In this document: positions 10,877-20,812 of the stretch, piece after piece
Layout: every line of letters starts with the position of its first letter
How positions within the stretch are numbered: the first letter of the stretch is position 1
Program-made: the position numbers and the translations under genes
The notes under the pieces: model-generated
Database searches by the model: none
The model's input: only the letters and a program-made list of their open reading frames with translations
What the model was told of the DNA's origin: nothing
From: Cryptosporidium bovis
Taxonomy: Eukaryota > Apicomplexa > Conoidasida > Eucoccidiorida > Cryptosporidiidae
Direction: 5' to 3'
Length of the DNA stretch: 64,000 nt
NCBI GenBank assembly: GCA_009768925.2
Contig: VHIT02000011.1
Location: forward strand, 1-64,000

Positions 10877-13846
10877 TTAAACATCACCTTTTTCTTTTAG
10901 TATAATAATTAATTTGATAAACCATGAAATGAGATCTTTTTCAAGTAATTTAACTGTTAGATAGTCTTTTCCAGCTAAAAATGGTGATACACCTTGATGA
11001 ATGTAACTTATTATTGCACCACAATCATCAACAGCAGCTTTTATTTCTTCAATAGAACTATCAGAGTTAATATATGAATAATCTTTTTGTTCTAAACCAT
11101 AAAATTTCAATAGATCAATCTCTTCACCACATTCATTTTTGAAAAAAGTAGAAAATTTGGATTTGAGTGATGTTTCTTTTTGTTTGCCATCAAGTTCAAA
11201 TGGATTAAAATTTATCATTAAACTGACCAATTCATCAACTTCTGCTTCATTACTTTTTTTAGACTTAGAAATTGAACCTGATCTTGATCTTGTTTTTGAT
11301 CTAGATCTTGTTCTAGACCTTGTTCTGGATCTTGTTCTGGATCTTGTTCTAGACCTTGTTCTAGATCTTGACCTTGGTCTCGAAATAGATTTGGATCTAG
11401 ATCTTGCAGTACTAGAATGCGATTTTGATTTTGTTGATAACAAACCTGATTCTAAATCACTCTCTGAACTAGATTCACTTTTGGATATAGTTCTTCCTTT
11501 TGAGTGTTTTGATGTTTCAAATATTGCAGATGAATCAAATAATGATGTTGTTGCTACAGTATCTGTTAATGTTCTCAACTTCTCATCTGCTTTTCTTTTC
11601 TTAGTAGATTTAGTAGTGCTAGTACTAGATTTGTGACTTTTATCATGTTTTTTTTCCCTATTTTCATCAGATTCATCATCTAATTTCATCTCTTCTCTTA
11701 TTTGTTCCTCAGTTTTACTTGTTTCAGTTAATATAATTTCAAATACAGAGGACATTAATGATTGTAAATTTAATGCTTTTTGTGTATTAATAGAATTGAA
11801 TAAACCTTCAATTGCTAATATTTGCATTTCTAATGTGTATTTTTCGTCATTATATTTTTGTTTCTCCTGTTTTTCCTTTTCTTCTTTTTTTTGTCTTTCT
11901 AATTCATCAAATCTTTCTTGTTCTTCTCTTTCTTTTATTCCACTTCTTTTGCTTTTCCTTTCATCTAACTTATCTTTTTTTCTATTTTTTATATTAGAAT
12001 TCTTTAATTCTGTAATTTGTTGTTGTATTTCAATTTTTTTTTTTGATCTTTCATCAGCTTCTAAAATCTTTTTCAATTTTTTTTCTCTCTTACTTAGTTT
12101 TGTTTGTTTTGATAGATTATCTGATCTATCAGTATTATCTTCAATGCTGGCTGGTGCCCTTGTAGTAGTGGTGGTACTACTAGATGATAGCGACGAGTCT
12201 GTTTGATTTTCTGTTGTATCTATTAATTTTAATTCCTCTAATCTTCTTGCCAATTTGCCCTTCTTTTTTTTAGTTTTAATTTCGGAATGTTTGTTCTCAG
12301 TATCTACTTGACTCTCTAATGTTTCTTTTTTTCTTGATTGCTTCTTTTTCCCTTTCTTATACTCTTCTTGTTCTAATTTTTTTTTGTTATATTTTTCCTT
12401 AATATTTTCAATTCTAGTAGACATTGATGGCATTTTAAGATTTTCATTTACGTTTTTAAATTCCTTTATTATACATATGGCAGCTTTTGAGCCTTCCTCA
12501 AATAGTTCAATCACATCAATTATTAATTTTCTTGTATATACTTTGTTTTTATATTTACTATATTTTTCTTTTAGTAACTGTAACATTTCAATTAATACTG
12601 CATATATTTTTTTGTAGAAACCTAATATTGAATTTTTTGGTATATCATTTTTAATCGCATATACGGTTAAATCTAATTTTTTAAAATCACTGATTTTAAG
12701 ACAACTTCTAACTTTCCGTCTAATTTCTAACTCAGATTCAGGTGTCAAAAGTCCTGCTGTACCTCTGGTTTCAATTAATTTAGTAACATTTTCTTTAACC
12801 TCGAGTAATTTATTGTACAAAACATTTCTTAGTTCACTATTATACATAAATAAATTAACTAAAACATTCCAGTATAAATCAAGTAAATAGGATACTGTTA
12901 CCTCTAGTTCAAATATTTCTTCTTCAGGCATATTCTCAGAAAAATATTCATCATTCATTGCTTTAATATCCTCAATCCCTTCATCAGATAATGAACATTG
13001 CTCTGATCTTGTTGATTTTAAATATTCCTCGATCATTAATTTGTTTGTAACACCTTTAGATATTATTGAATTTAATCCAGTTACTGAATACTCAGATAAT
13101 GTTAATTTAAATGTAATATTTTCCAATGTTGTTAATTTATTTTCAATAATTAACCTTATTTCAGAGTCACTCAAACTACTGAAAAAGTATGAGCAAACCA
13201 TAAATGATGTTATAATATCACCTTCAAAAGTGCGTAATGCATCTTTTGATTCACTCATATCATATTCAAATTGAATTGCTGACATTTTTGCAAGAATGTA
13301 TCTTGATTTCAAAATAAATTTGAGTAGAGAGAGATTATTTTTAACTATTTCACCTATTGCTTCATGAATATGTCCTTGATCTAAAAGACCATTTATCCCA
13401 AGAAACAACTCATGATTAAGGATCTGAATTAACATAGTGATTTTACTAAAAAAACCTTCATATTCTGTTAATAGAATTTTTCTGTCTGAAAAAGAGTGTG
13501 ATTGTAATATTTTACCCAAATAATTAATTGCTTCAAAATTAATATGAAACTCTTCTTCATTAAAAAGTAATATTATTCTTAACATATAGAGCAAACTTGT
13601 CGTTAAAAATTTTAACAAAATATCAACAACGGCTGTAGCTTCATATTCATCTCTTAAACTTTCAATTAATGCATCAATTTCACTTTCTTCCTCATTTGTT
13701 AGTAATACTTTGTCTTGAATGCTATTGCTACCGGCATCGTCTTTATTTTCTTCCAAGTTACCAGACTCAGCGCAATATACATCAAAAAACCTAGAATTAA
13801 AAAAATATATGGATATAAGTATTCTTAAAATAGTGGTCAATTTCAT
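10877..13846 (-). CDS. SKSR-type subtelomeric secreted protein, 989 aa
   Basis: This intact paralogue of the gene at 641-3904 has the same order of parts. A signal peptide covers residues 1 to about 25, cleaved perhaps after VYCAE. A helical Leu/Ile/Glu-rich half runs to about residue 470. A Lys/Glu-rich segment covers about 480 to 665. The KKRKADE element is near 750 and the SLFDSSAIF motif near 776. An Arg-Ser repeat (RSRTRSRT type) spans about 817 to 856. The C-terminal helix contains SPFLAGKDYLTVKLLEKDL. It lacks the Ala-Gly repeat of its paralogue. It is read toward the telomere, with 2 kb of non-coding sequence upstream. Its role is inferred to be secretion into the host-parasite interface, from the signal peptide and family knowledge. 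No catalytic motif is visible. Confidence 0.87.
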   Translation of the reverse strand: MKLTTILRILISIYFFNSRFFDVYCAESGNLEENKDDAGSNSIQDKVLLTNEEESEIDALIESLRDEYEATAVVDILLKFLTTSLLYMLRIILLFNEEEFHINFEAINYLGKILQSHSFSDRKILLTEYEGFFSKITMLIQILNHELFLGINGLLDQGHIHEAIGEIVKNNLSLLKFILKSRYILAKMSAIQFEYDMSESKDALRTFEGDIITSFMVCSYFFSSLSDSEIRLIIENKLTTLENITFKLTLSEYSVTGLNSIISKGVTNKLMIEEYLKSTRSEQCSLSDEGIEDIKAMNDEYFSENMPEEEIFELEVTVSYLLDLYWNVLVNLFMYNSELRNVLYNKLLEVKENVTKLIETRGTAGLLTPESELEIRRKVRSCLKISDFKKLDLTVYAIKNDIPKNSILGFYKKIYAVLIEMLQLLKEKYSKYKNKVYTRKLIIDVIELFEEGSKAAICIIKEFKNVNENLKMPSMSTRIENIKEKYNKKKLEQEEYKKGKKKQSRKKETLESQVDTENKHSEIKTKKKKGKLARRLEELKLIDTTENQTDSSLSSSSTTTTTRAPASIEDNTDRSDNLSKQTKLSKREKKLKKILEADERSKKKIEIQQQITELKNSNIKNRKKDKLDERKSKRSGIKEREEQERFDELERQKKEEKEKQEKQKYNDEKYTLEMQILAIEGLFNSINTQKALNLQSLMSSVFEIILTETSKTEEQIREEMKLDDESDENREKKHDKSHKSSTSTTKSTKKRKADEKLRTLTDTVATTSLFDSSAIFETSKHSKGRTISKSESSSESDLESGLLSTKSKSHSSTARSRSKSISRPRSRSRTRSRTRSRTRSRTRSRTRSRSKTRSRSGSISKSKKSNEAEVDELVSLMINFNPFELDGKQKETSLKSKFSTFFKNECGEEIDLLKFYGLEQKDYSYINSDSSIEEIKAAVDDCGAIISYIHQGVSPFLAGKDYLTVKLLEKDLISWFIKLIIILKEKGDV
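11279..11396. repeat. Arg-Ser coding tandem repeat
   Basis: Repeated GATCTTGTTCTA/G-type 12-mers encode RSRTRSRT units on the - strand, inside the SKSR-type gene at 10877-13846. The unit is related to the repeat at 1013-1200. Confidence 0.85.
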
Positions 13847-15902
13847 GTTAAACTAAATACTACGAATCAATGCCGGTTTAAAATGAATCTAAAAAATCGA
13901 TTAATAAGCTTATGAACTTGTCAAAATAAAATATCATCGTGTGATCACATTTATATTTATATATGTAAATATACGGTAACTTCCGATGTATTCTAAAAGT
14001 TAAGAAGAGAATATAGCCTTAGTTACTTTTTCTGTTTGATTATTATCTTTGAATCATCTTTTGACGTTTTGGTAATTGTGATTGCAGAACCGCCAAAATA
14101 TTCATATGCAACTAACAGTGGTAATTGTTTAATTTAATATCTTATGCATGTTTTCATGCATATTTTTGACAATAAATTATTAAATATTAAATCGTTTAAG
14201 TATATATAATTTAAAGGACAATATGGTCATAAAACTGTCAGTAATATAATGAATATTTAGATTTATCTATTAAAACAGTAAATATGACTGTTAACTCATA
14301 ATAAAGATATTGTCACTCGAGAAAAGTTATTATAATAATATAATTTGTTAATTTTACAAGCGAGAAGCAAAATAATAGAGTAATCTCGAATTATCTGCGA
14401 TATTATTTTTGAGGTTCCTAAGCCTAAATCTGTCAAAAGTTGACATTAAAACTAGTGTAAGCTTCAAATTGGATTTCCGCGAGTTTCAAACAAATAAATA
14501 ACTTTATCCAGTCGAAATAAATGATTATGCTGCAGATAATATGTTGCACTTGGCCCAAAAATGGATAACAAATAGGATATAATATCATTCTCGTAATTAT
14601 CATCAACTTAAACATTATACTGATTCTCAACGCCATAGTCGATACCAATACTATATCAACCGCTTAAAGGCGGATACTTTGGTCTCTAACTGAATTATTT
14701 TTACCTGACCTCTAATTAAATTTATAGTCATCGATTTACATCCCTCCCCTTCCACACTACCTCCAAACACGACCATTCTATTATCTATACCACTTCTGCC
14801 ACTCATTTTATTATGTACATTGCAATATTTCCTATTTTTATTGCTATCCATACATCTGATAAAATTTTATCTACTTCAATTGTTATCGTTATTTATGTTT
14901 TATTGATTATTATTTTCTCTACCATCAACAATGAATATTAAAAAAAATGACAAATATCCTGGTTTTTTTCTTCCATGAAATAACTTTACAACATGTGATC
15001 ACAAACAAACAGACGAATTACAAATAGGAAAATACTTTCCTCTTCACAATAATACTATATATAGATATTATGTGACTAATAAATATCTTTTATAGGTTCC
15101 TAGTGTCAAATATTATGATTATTTAAAAATCACAATAATTTTAATGCATTTCAAATCAAAAAGAAATTAATTTTATATTTGTGATTATCAAAAGATACAT
15201 TTAAATATAAAATATTGTGGTTTAAGGATTATAATTTATGTTTGCTTATTTAAGGCAAATGTCTGTCCCAAAATCACCTATTTATATCTTAAGATAAATC
15301 ATATACTCTCAGTTCTTACAACTAAAATAACGAAAGATTATTTTAACCTAAATATTTATTTGAACTAATAATTAAATGAGAGTTTTTCTTATTAATTTAT
15401 ATTCTTTTTGCAGTAAAAGTCCTGCATGTCTATACCATCTAAGTTTAAAGTTTTCTAAAAAAACACATTTATTTAAGTGAAAAAAACTGATGATTGTTAC
15501 TTAAATGTTAGAACTTAAAAGTTTTGTTAATGATTTAAATGATAAGGCAAGTGATCAATACTAACAAGAAATAATAAATATTTAAATAGTATAATTACTG
15601 CTAGAAATATTTAGTTACGAAGTGAATATATATTAAATATACTTTACTAATTTTTATTTGTTATTTACATTAAATACACTGTTTTCGATATTCGCTAAAT
15701 ATTCACTTATTAAAATAACATTCGTAAAACAATCTCTTACAAATAAATACCCATAATTCAAATAAAACTCACGCATAAAACATCGTAAATAATGTGAAAT
15801 AAGTATCTGCCACTATATTTAAATACAAAAATAAATCAAAACTAATAAAAAGAATGTGACAATTTGCAATTCTTATAAATCACCCATTAAAATTGAATTC
15901 TT
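13847..15902. other. 2-kb intergenic region with candidate promoter elements
   Basis: This is the upstream region of the SKSR-type gene that starts at 13846. It holds a perfect inverted repeat of TGCATG-type sites at 14144-14161 and a CGCCAAAA (E2F-like) site at 14091-14098. Two short - strand open frames at 14433-14648 and 14651-14851 are in different frames and have no protein-like features. The remainder is AT-rich with nothing recognised. Confidence 0.5.
14144..14161. promoter_or_regulatory. Palindromic TGCATG/CATGCA site pair
   Basis: ATGCATG, a TTTT spacer and CATGCAT form a perfect inverted repeat about 300 bases upstream of the SKSR-type gene start at 13846. TGCAT-containing sites are the known target class of several apicomplexan AP2 proteins. 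The pairing may be an AP2 dimer site or a small hairpin; function is inferred. Confidence 0.45.
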
Positions 15903-16454
15903 TCAGTTATTTAATATTTTGTCGACTTTAGTTTGTAGATGACTAATTCTGCTGAGTAAACTGGAACAAGCAGGGCTATCAACGTGACTTCTGCAGTTAA
16001 ATTCATTCCATCTATTCCATAAAGTGCTTAATTCACGCATCAATTTATCAAGCTTGTCAGTATCATGAGGGCCTGCACTCTGACCAGGACCGGGAGTTTC
16101 TGGAAATGTATCAATGTTCTCGCCTTGTCCTTCTTGACCAGTTGGAGTGACGGAAGGATTAGATATGGTATATATACCTATCACATGATCAGGAGTCACA
16201 TCGGATCCAAAGCAACACAGTCTTCGCAAAAATCTTCTTAGTCTATTGCAACAACTACCGCAACAAGTACTGCAACAACCATTACTTTCGTCATCATTAT
16301 CTAAGTCAGTCTCCCTTAAATTATAACTACTTCTTATCTTTAAGAATGAATAACCCACTGAATTGTATGATAACCCAATTGAATAGTCACATAAAAAACC
16401 AACATTAAATATGTAAAGAGTTAAGATAATAAAAAAAACACATCTCAAAAACAT
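15903..16454 (-). CDS. Small secreted protein with paired-cysteine cluster, 183 aa
   Basis: I do not recognise this protein. Residues 1 to about 22 form a strong hydrophobic signal peptide. A striking cluster CCSTCCGSCC follows at residues 60 to 69, then a basic stretch and another Cys pair at 80-81, giving eight cysteines as four pairs. The middle (about 85 to 130) is rich in Pro, Gly, Thr and Ser. The C-terminal 50 residues look helical and carry two more cysteines. The paired cysteines could form disulfides if the protein is secreted, or be lipid-modified if that part is cytosolic. It sits between the SKSR-type genes and the housekeeping block, so a host-interface role is plausible but unproven. 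Confidence 0.75.
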   Translation of the reverse strand: MFLRCVFFIILTLYIFNVGFLCDYSIGLSYNSVGYSFLKIRSSYNLRETDLDNDDESNGCCSTCCGSCCNRLRRFLRRLCCFGSDVTPDHVIGIYTISNPSVTPTGQEGQGENIDTFPETPGPGQSAGPHDTDKLDKLMRELSTLWNRWNEFNCRSHVDSPACSSLLSRISHLQTKVDKILNN

Positions 16455-17009
16455 CTTTTAATTATTCGTGTAAAACCATCAGCAAGTTAATTGAAATATT
16501 TTTCTATAAACAAAATTCGAATTAATTAGACGTTTAGAATCATTGTGATAAATTAAATATTATTGTTACTTTCTAGTATTAAATTAATTAGTATATAAGG
16601 TATCATTGTATTTAAATATATTGACTAATAATTTTTTTTCCGAGCGGTACAATTCTTAATTTGAAATATTTGTGCAATGCTTCCTTTTCTTTAAACAGTA
16701 AAAATGAGGGTTACTCGTAATTATTGAGTTCAATTGTATTCGGGGGAAAAAGATCAAAGTAAAATCAACACTATTAAAAGTAACTTGTATACTATTATAA
16801 AACAAATGTCAATTTTTCTGCCAAAAAGAAATACAAAATTTAAAATATAACTATTATATGCAAATAACAAATAATAAACTACTACAACAAATATGTGAAT
16901 ATTCATTTCCTTCTTTAATGTATTTTTACATTTTTCGAATTGTTGCATTAATAATATTCGAATAAAACGGCAAAAACAATGTCAACGAACAAACATGTTT
17001 ATTATAATT
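16455..17009. other. Intergenic spacer
   Basis: This region lies upstream of the small secreted protein (read leftward) and downstream of the phosphatase. A 64-residue hydrophobic - strand open frame at 16754-16948 has no supporting features. Nothing else was recognised. Confidence 0.5.
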
Positions 17010-18275
17010 TTATGAATATATTGAAACTGATAATGTCCAACCAAGTATATTGAACAATTTATTTAGTTTAATGTTTGAGGTATTGTCTGGGAATTCAGTG
17101 GGTTCTATTTTCATACCTTTCCTAAAGTATCTATTAGACCTTTTAAATGAAGTTGAGTGTGATGAATATAAACCTATTATAGAGGCGACTGCAATATCCT
17201 TTGAAAATGTGAGTGCCGTGAATGAACATGAATCTGTTTTGAATTTAGAGTAATCATGTGATCTAGCAAAACCACGTCTTGGTTTACTTGTTGCGCCGGA
17301 AATGTGAAAATTAGTATTTATATCTTCATATCTTAAAAATTCACTATGATGATCGTGACCAGATATGATGTAATCCACTCTATATTTTTCAATTAATGGA
17401 AGGAGATACTTAGATATATTTTTTTGAGGTCCATGATAACCACTCGAGAATATTGAATAATGTGTAACTATGATTATCCAATCAATATCATTATATGTTG
17501 ACGCCTTTAGTGTTTTTTCCAAAAAATCCAATTGTAAATCCCTATGTGATTTTGATGTTTTTTTAAATGGATCTTGTGATAACAAATAGCTATCCAAATA
17601 TATAAAGATGGCAGTTACATTTTCTGGACTAGTGAAACTATTATTTACATGTTCAGATATAAATGTTGTGAAGCTTAAATTATTATCAAAGGAATTGCTG
17701 AGATTGATTGCAGTATTTAAATTATCAACGAATTCGTCCATAAATTCGTTATCATAATTTAATAAGTCATTATAAATTAATTTATTATTACCATCTATTA
17801 AATCATCCAAAAAATGTGTTTCTATTAACGATGATATTCTATTTTGAGCATTAAACATTCTTACTTCATACCACCAATAACCAGGAAGATACCATCTATT
17901 ATTATCCGTATAGTTGGTTCTTAGTATTTGAGAATATGTATCCCCTCTCCAATCATGATCACCTAAACAAGAGTGGATTTTTAAATCATGTTCAAATATT
18001 GAAAATGGGTTCTCTAATAATTTGTCCCATTTATCATCATTTACTGAAGAAACACCTTGAGGGTAAAAATTATCACCTGCTGATACAATGAATTCTGGTT
18101 TCATTGTCTTACTAAGTGATTTCATTCTTTGTGTAATATTATTGAAACAAACTGTATTTTCACCCCAATCACCTATTGAAAAAACTGTTAGTTCACATTT
18201 TATGTAACTTATAAATATTGATATATAAACTACATTAAAAAATAATAAATGTCTGCTTAACTTATACATTTCCAT
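17010..18275 (-). CDS. Purple acid phosphatase, TRAP/GAP50-related, 421 aa
   Basis: A metal-dependent phosphatase of the tartrate-resistant acid phosphatase type. An N-terminal hydrophobic signal peptide ends near residue 27 (IKCE). The metal-binding motifs appear in order: GDWG (35-38), GDNFY (67-71), GDHD (105-108), VTHYS (about 270) and SGHDHHSE (about 304). The third motif is normally GNHD/E; here Asn is replaced by Asp, while the His is kept. The motif set is much better preserved than in Plasmodium-type GAP50, which has lost most ligands, so this is probably an active enzyme. No clear C-terminal membrane span is visible, which also argues against a GAP50 anchor and suggests a secreted or vesicular location. 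Several Asn-X-Ser/Thr sites are present. It shares an upstream region with the divergent transporter gene. Confidence 0.9.
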   Translation of the reverse strand: MEMYKLSRHLLFFNVVYISIFISYIKCELTVFSIGDWGENTVCFNNITQRMKSLSKTMKPEFIVSAGDNFYPQGVSSVNDDKWDKLLENPFSIFEHDLKIHSCLGDHDWRGDTYSQILRTNYTDNNRWYLPGYWWYEVRMFNAQNRISSLIETHFLDDLIDGNNKLIYNDLLNYDNEFMDEFVDNLNTAINLSNSFDNNLSFTTFISEHVNNSFTSPENVTAIFIYLDSYLLSQDPFKKTSKSHRDLQLDFLEKTLKASTYNDIDWIIIVTHYSIFSSGYHGPQKNISKYLLPLIEKYRVDYIISGHDHHSEFLRYEDINTNFHISGATSKPRRGFARSHDYSKFKTDSCSFTALTFSKDIAVASIIGLYSSHSTSFKRSNRYFRKGMKIEPTEFPDNTSNIKLNKLFNILGWTLSVSIYS

Positions 18276-19087
18276 TGCATAATGATCCTAATTACTTATT
18301 AGTCATTTATCCACTCATTTATTTTTGTATTAAATAATATTATATATTTGCCATTGGCTTTTGGATTCCAACAGAGCGATAAGTAGTTTTGTTATCAAGT
18401 GCTGATAGATTTATTTATCAGTAGGTAAATATGGAAAACTTGCAAAAAAAGGTCTATAATAGCCCAGTACCTAAAATTCTTAAGTCTTTTCGTCGCTCTA
18501 TTAATTACAACTTACTTATTAGTTTGGCGCTATTTGCTTTTAATATTTTAGTTACCTTGTGTAGTATTAAAATTACTTTTCCTTTATAAATGTTATATTA
18601 ATAAATAAATGACTTTGGCGCTGATTCTTTATTTTTAATGGTGTAAAAAAAAGGCAATTGGTAAATTTCCATTTAGTATTTTTATTTGATATTAAAAGGG
18701 AAAACAAGTACATATTAAATTTAAAGAAAAGGCGAGTAAATCTCGTTTGATAGTACTAAGGTAGTTTTTATTATCATATTTTCTTTTGCGGAAATTGTTG
18801 ATATATTTGCCTAATTGCATCAGGAAAGTGAAATACACTAAGCTCAACTTAATTATTATCTAATATAAGTGACAATTTATATATCTCATTTATTCAGTGT
18901 AATATATGAACTTAAAGGCATAAATATAAATTTGATCATATTTTGCGGAAAATAAGTATAATAATCTATATATATTGATTATAATAATAGTAACAATTAT
19001 AATCAATATTATTTTTTACAATAATATGTTCAATAATTGAACATTACATAAATATTGTTGATTATTTATAATAATACTTGGAAATAA
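18276..19087. promoter_or_regulatory. Divergent promoter region with two TTTGGCGC sites
   Basis: This 812-base region separates the leftward phosphatase gene from the rightward transporter gene. It carries two identical TTTGGCGC sites at 18523-18530 and 18614-18621, both in + orientation and 91 bases apart. They match the E2F/DP-type core known from Cryptosporidium promoters. The rest is AT-rich. Confidence 0.5.
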
Positions 19088-20527
19088 GTGTGTCATTTGA
19101 AGATGAATTCAGATATGAAAAAATCATTACTCCATGGAGATTCTAATTACAAAACGCGAACATTGTCAATAAGTTCTATATCTAGCTACAAAACAATGAA
19201 TAGAACTCAGTCATTGGCAATTTACGGTTTATTTGAGGATGAGCCGGAAACTCTTCCTGGTCTTGGAGGTGCAATACAAGGTTCGTCTTTAAGCGAGGCA
19301 GTATCTGCAATGATAAATACAATGATTGGAATTGGTACTTTAGCTATTCCATTGGCTTTTGCAGATAATGGATTACTACAAGGAATCATATTAACATTAA
19401 TTTGTTCATTCTTTTCGTCTTTATCATTATATTTACTTTCTTCTATTGCAATAGAGTATGGAGATGATGTTAGTTTTTATTCAGTAACTGCAAATCATAT
19501 TCCGCGTCTTCGTTGGTTGGTAGATAGTGCGATTGTTATTAAATCTCTTGGAGTTTCGACATCTTATTTAATGGTTGTTGGTGATTTAGTTTACTCGTTA
19601 TTCTTTAGAAACAATTCATTCGGCATTGAACCTAAAATACTGAGAGCCATTGTTCTTGTTACATCAGTTGTATTTTTCATAGCTCCAGCCTCATTTCCAC
19701 ACAAACTTAAATCAATGAAATATACTAATTGGTTAAGTGTTATATGTATATTATATGTGGCTTTAATAGTATTTATAAGACTTATATATAGTATTTTAAT
19801 GACAACGACATCTAATGAAAGTAGTGGTATTATCCCTGCATTTTACACTGGTAATATAGATTATACATCGACATTTTCATTATTAAAATGTTTAGAGACG
19901 TTTCCCATATTAATATTTGCATTTACTTGCCAACAGAATATATTTACTGTTTCAAACGAATTACAAGATAGAACTTTATATAGGCTTAAAAAAATTATAT
20001 TTATATCAATATTTACAGGAATAATGGTATATTCTGTAATTGGTATATCTGGATATCTCTTGTTCGGTAGAGGTATAAATAAGGCAAATATTCTTGAATT
20101 ATTCCAATCAAATTCAATTGATGTTTTTATAGGGAAATTTTTTATTGCAGTTTCGTTGGTATTTTCATATCCTATACAGTGCCATCCATGTAGAAGGTCA
20201 CTGTCCATATTGTTATACAGTGGTGTTACAGAAATGGAACCAAAAGCCGAAAAAAGGGCATTAAATTTGATTACCATTATCATATTAACTTTTACCACTT
20301 TATGCGCAATATATTTCACAAATCTCGGTTTGGCATATGAACTTGTTGGTACTGTTTGCAGCAATACTACTGCATTTATTATTCCTTCACTGTTGTACAT
20401 TAAAGTTTTTTCCCACAAAGGGTTAACCCTTGAGAAAATTCTTGCATATTTCCTCTTCATTATGGGAATTTTAGTTTTATTCTCTTGTTTGGGTGCTATA
20501 GTTATTACTTTATTAAAGAAATACTAG
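19088..20527 (+). CDS. AAAP-family amino-acid transporter, 479 aa
   Basis: This is a multi-pass membrane protein of the amino acid/auxin permease (SLC32/36/38-like) family. After a hydrophilic N-terminus of about 65 residues, the first span contains the family pattern MINTMIGIGTLAIPLAF. About eleven hydrophobic spans follow, ending near the C-terminus. The likely substrate is a neutral or cationic amino acid, which fits a parasite that lacks most amino-acid synthesis, but the exact substrate cannot be read. The second Met (residue 6) is an equally possible start, since the first five residues carry no feature. The gene is divergent from the phosphatase and its 3' end faces the next gene, 285 bases away. 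Confidence 0.88.
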   Translation: MCHLKMNSDMKKSLLHGDSNYKTRTLSISSISSYKTMNRTQSLAIYGLFEDEPETLPGLGGAIQGSSLSEAVSAMINTMIGIGTLAIPLAFADNGLLQGIILTLICSFFSSLSLYLLSSIAIEYGDDVSFYSVTANHIPRLRWLVDSAIVIKSLGVSTSYLMVVGDLVYSLFFRNNSFGIEPKILRAIVLVTSVVFFIAPASFPHKLKSMKYTNWLSVICILYVALIVFIRLIYSILMTTTSNESSGIIPAFYTGNIDYTSTFSLLKCLETFPILIFAFTCQQNIFTVSNELQDRTLYRLKKIIFISIFTGIMVYSVIGISGYLLFGRGINKANILELFQSNSIDVFIGKFFIAVSLVFSYPIQCHPCRRSLSILLYSGVTEMEPKAEKRALNLITIIILTFTTLCAIYFTNLGLAYELVGTVCSNTTAFIIPSLLYIKVFSHKGLTLEKILAYFLFIMGILVLFSCLGAIVITLLKKY

Positions 20528-20812
20528 GCAATCTGTATATTTGATGGATTAATTAGTTAATTAATTTTAATTTAGTTAACCTGTTGTGTTTAATCGATCC
20601 TTTTATGTCTCTCTGTATACCATTTACGGTTTGAATGATCACATTTATTACATATGTATTCGCCCACATACCTGTGAAACTAAATATATTTTACATGTAA
20701 TTGATCGAATTAAATATCTAATTAGTTCAATGAAGATAATGAAGAGTAAGAAAAAATAAATATTTAAACCAAAATAAGGGGAAAACAAAAAAAGAAATAG
20801 CAAATAGTAATA

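Noticed and set aside
14433-14851. Two short adjacent - strand open frames
   Set aside because: They are in different frames, have no recognisable features, and no splice sites were seen that would join them convincingly.
16754-16948. 64-residue hydrophobic - strand open frame
   Set aside because: AT-rich sequence often reads as hydrophobic residues; no loop, motif or promoter supports it.
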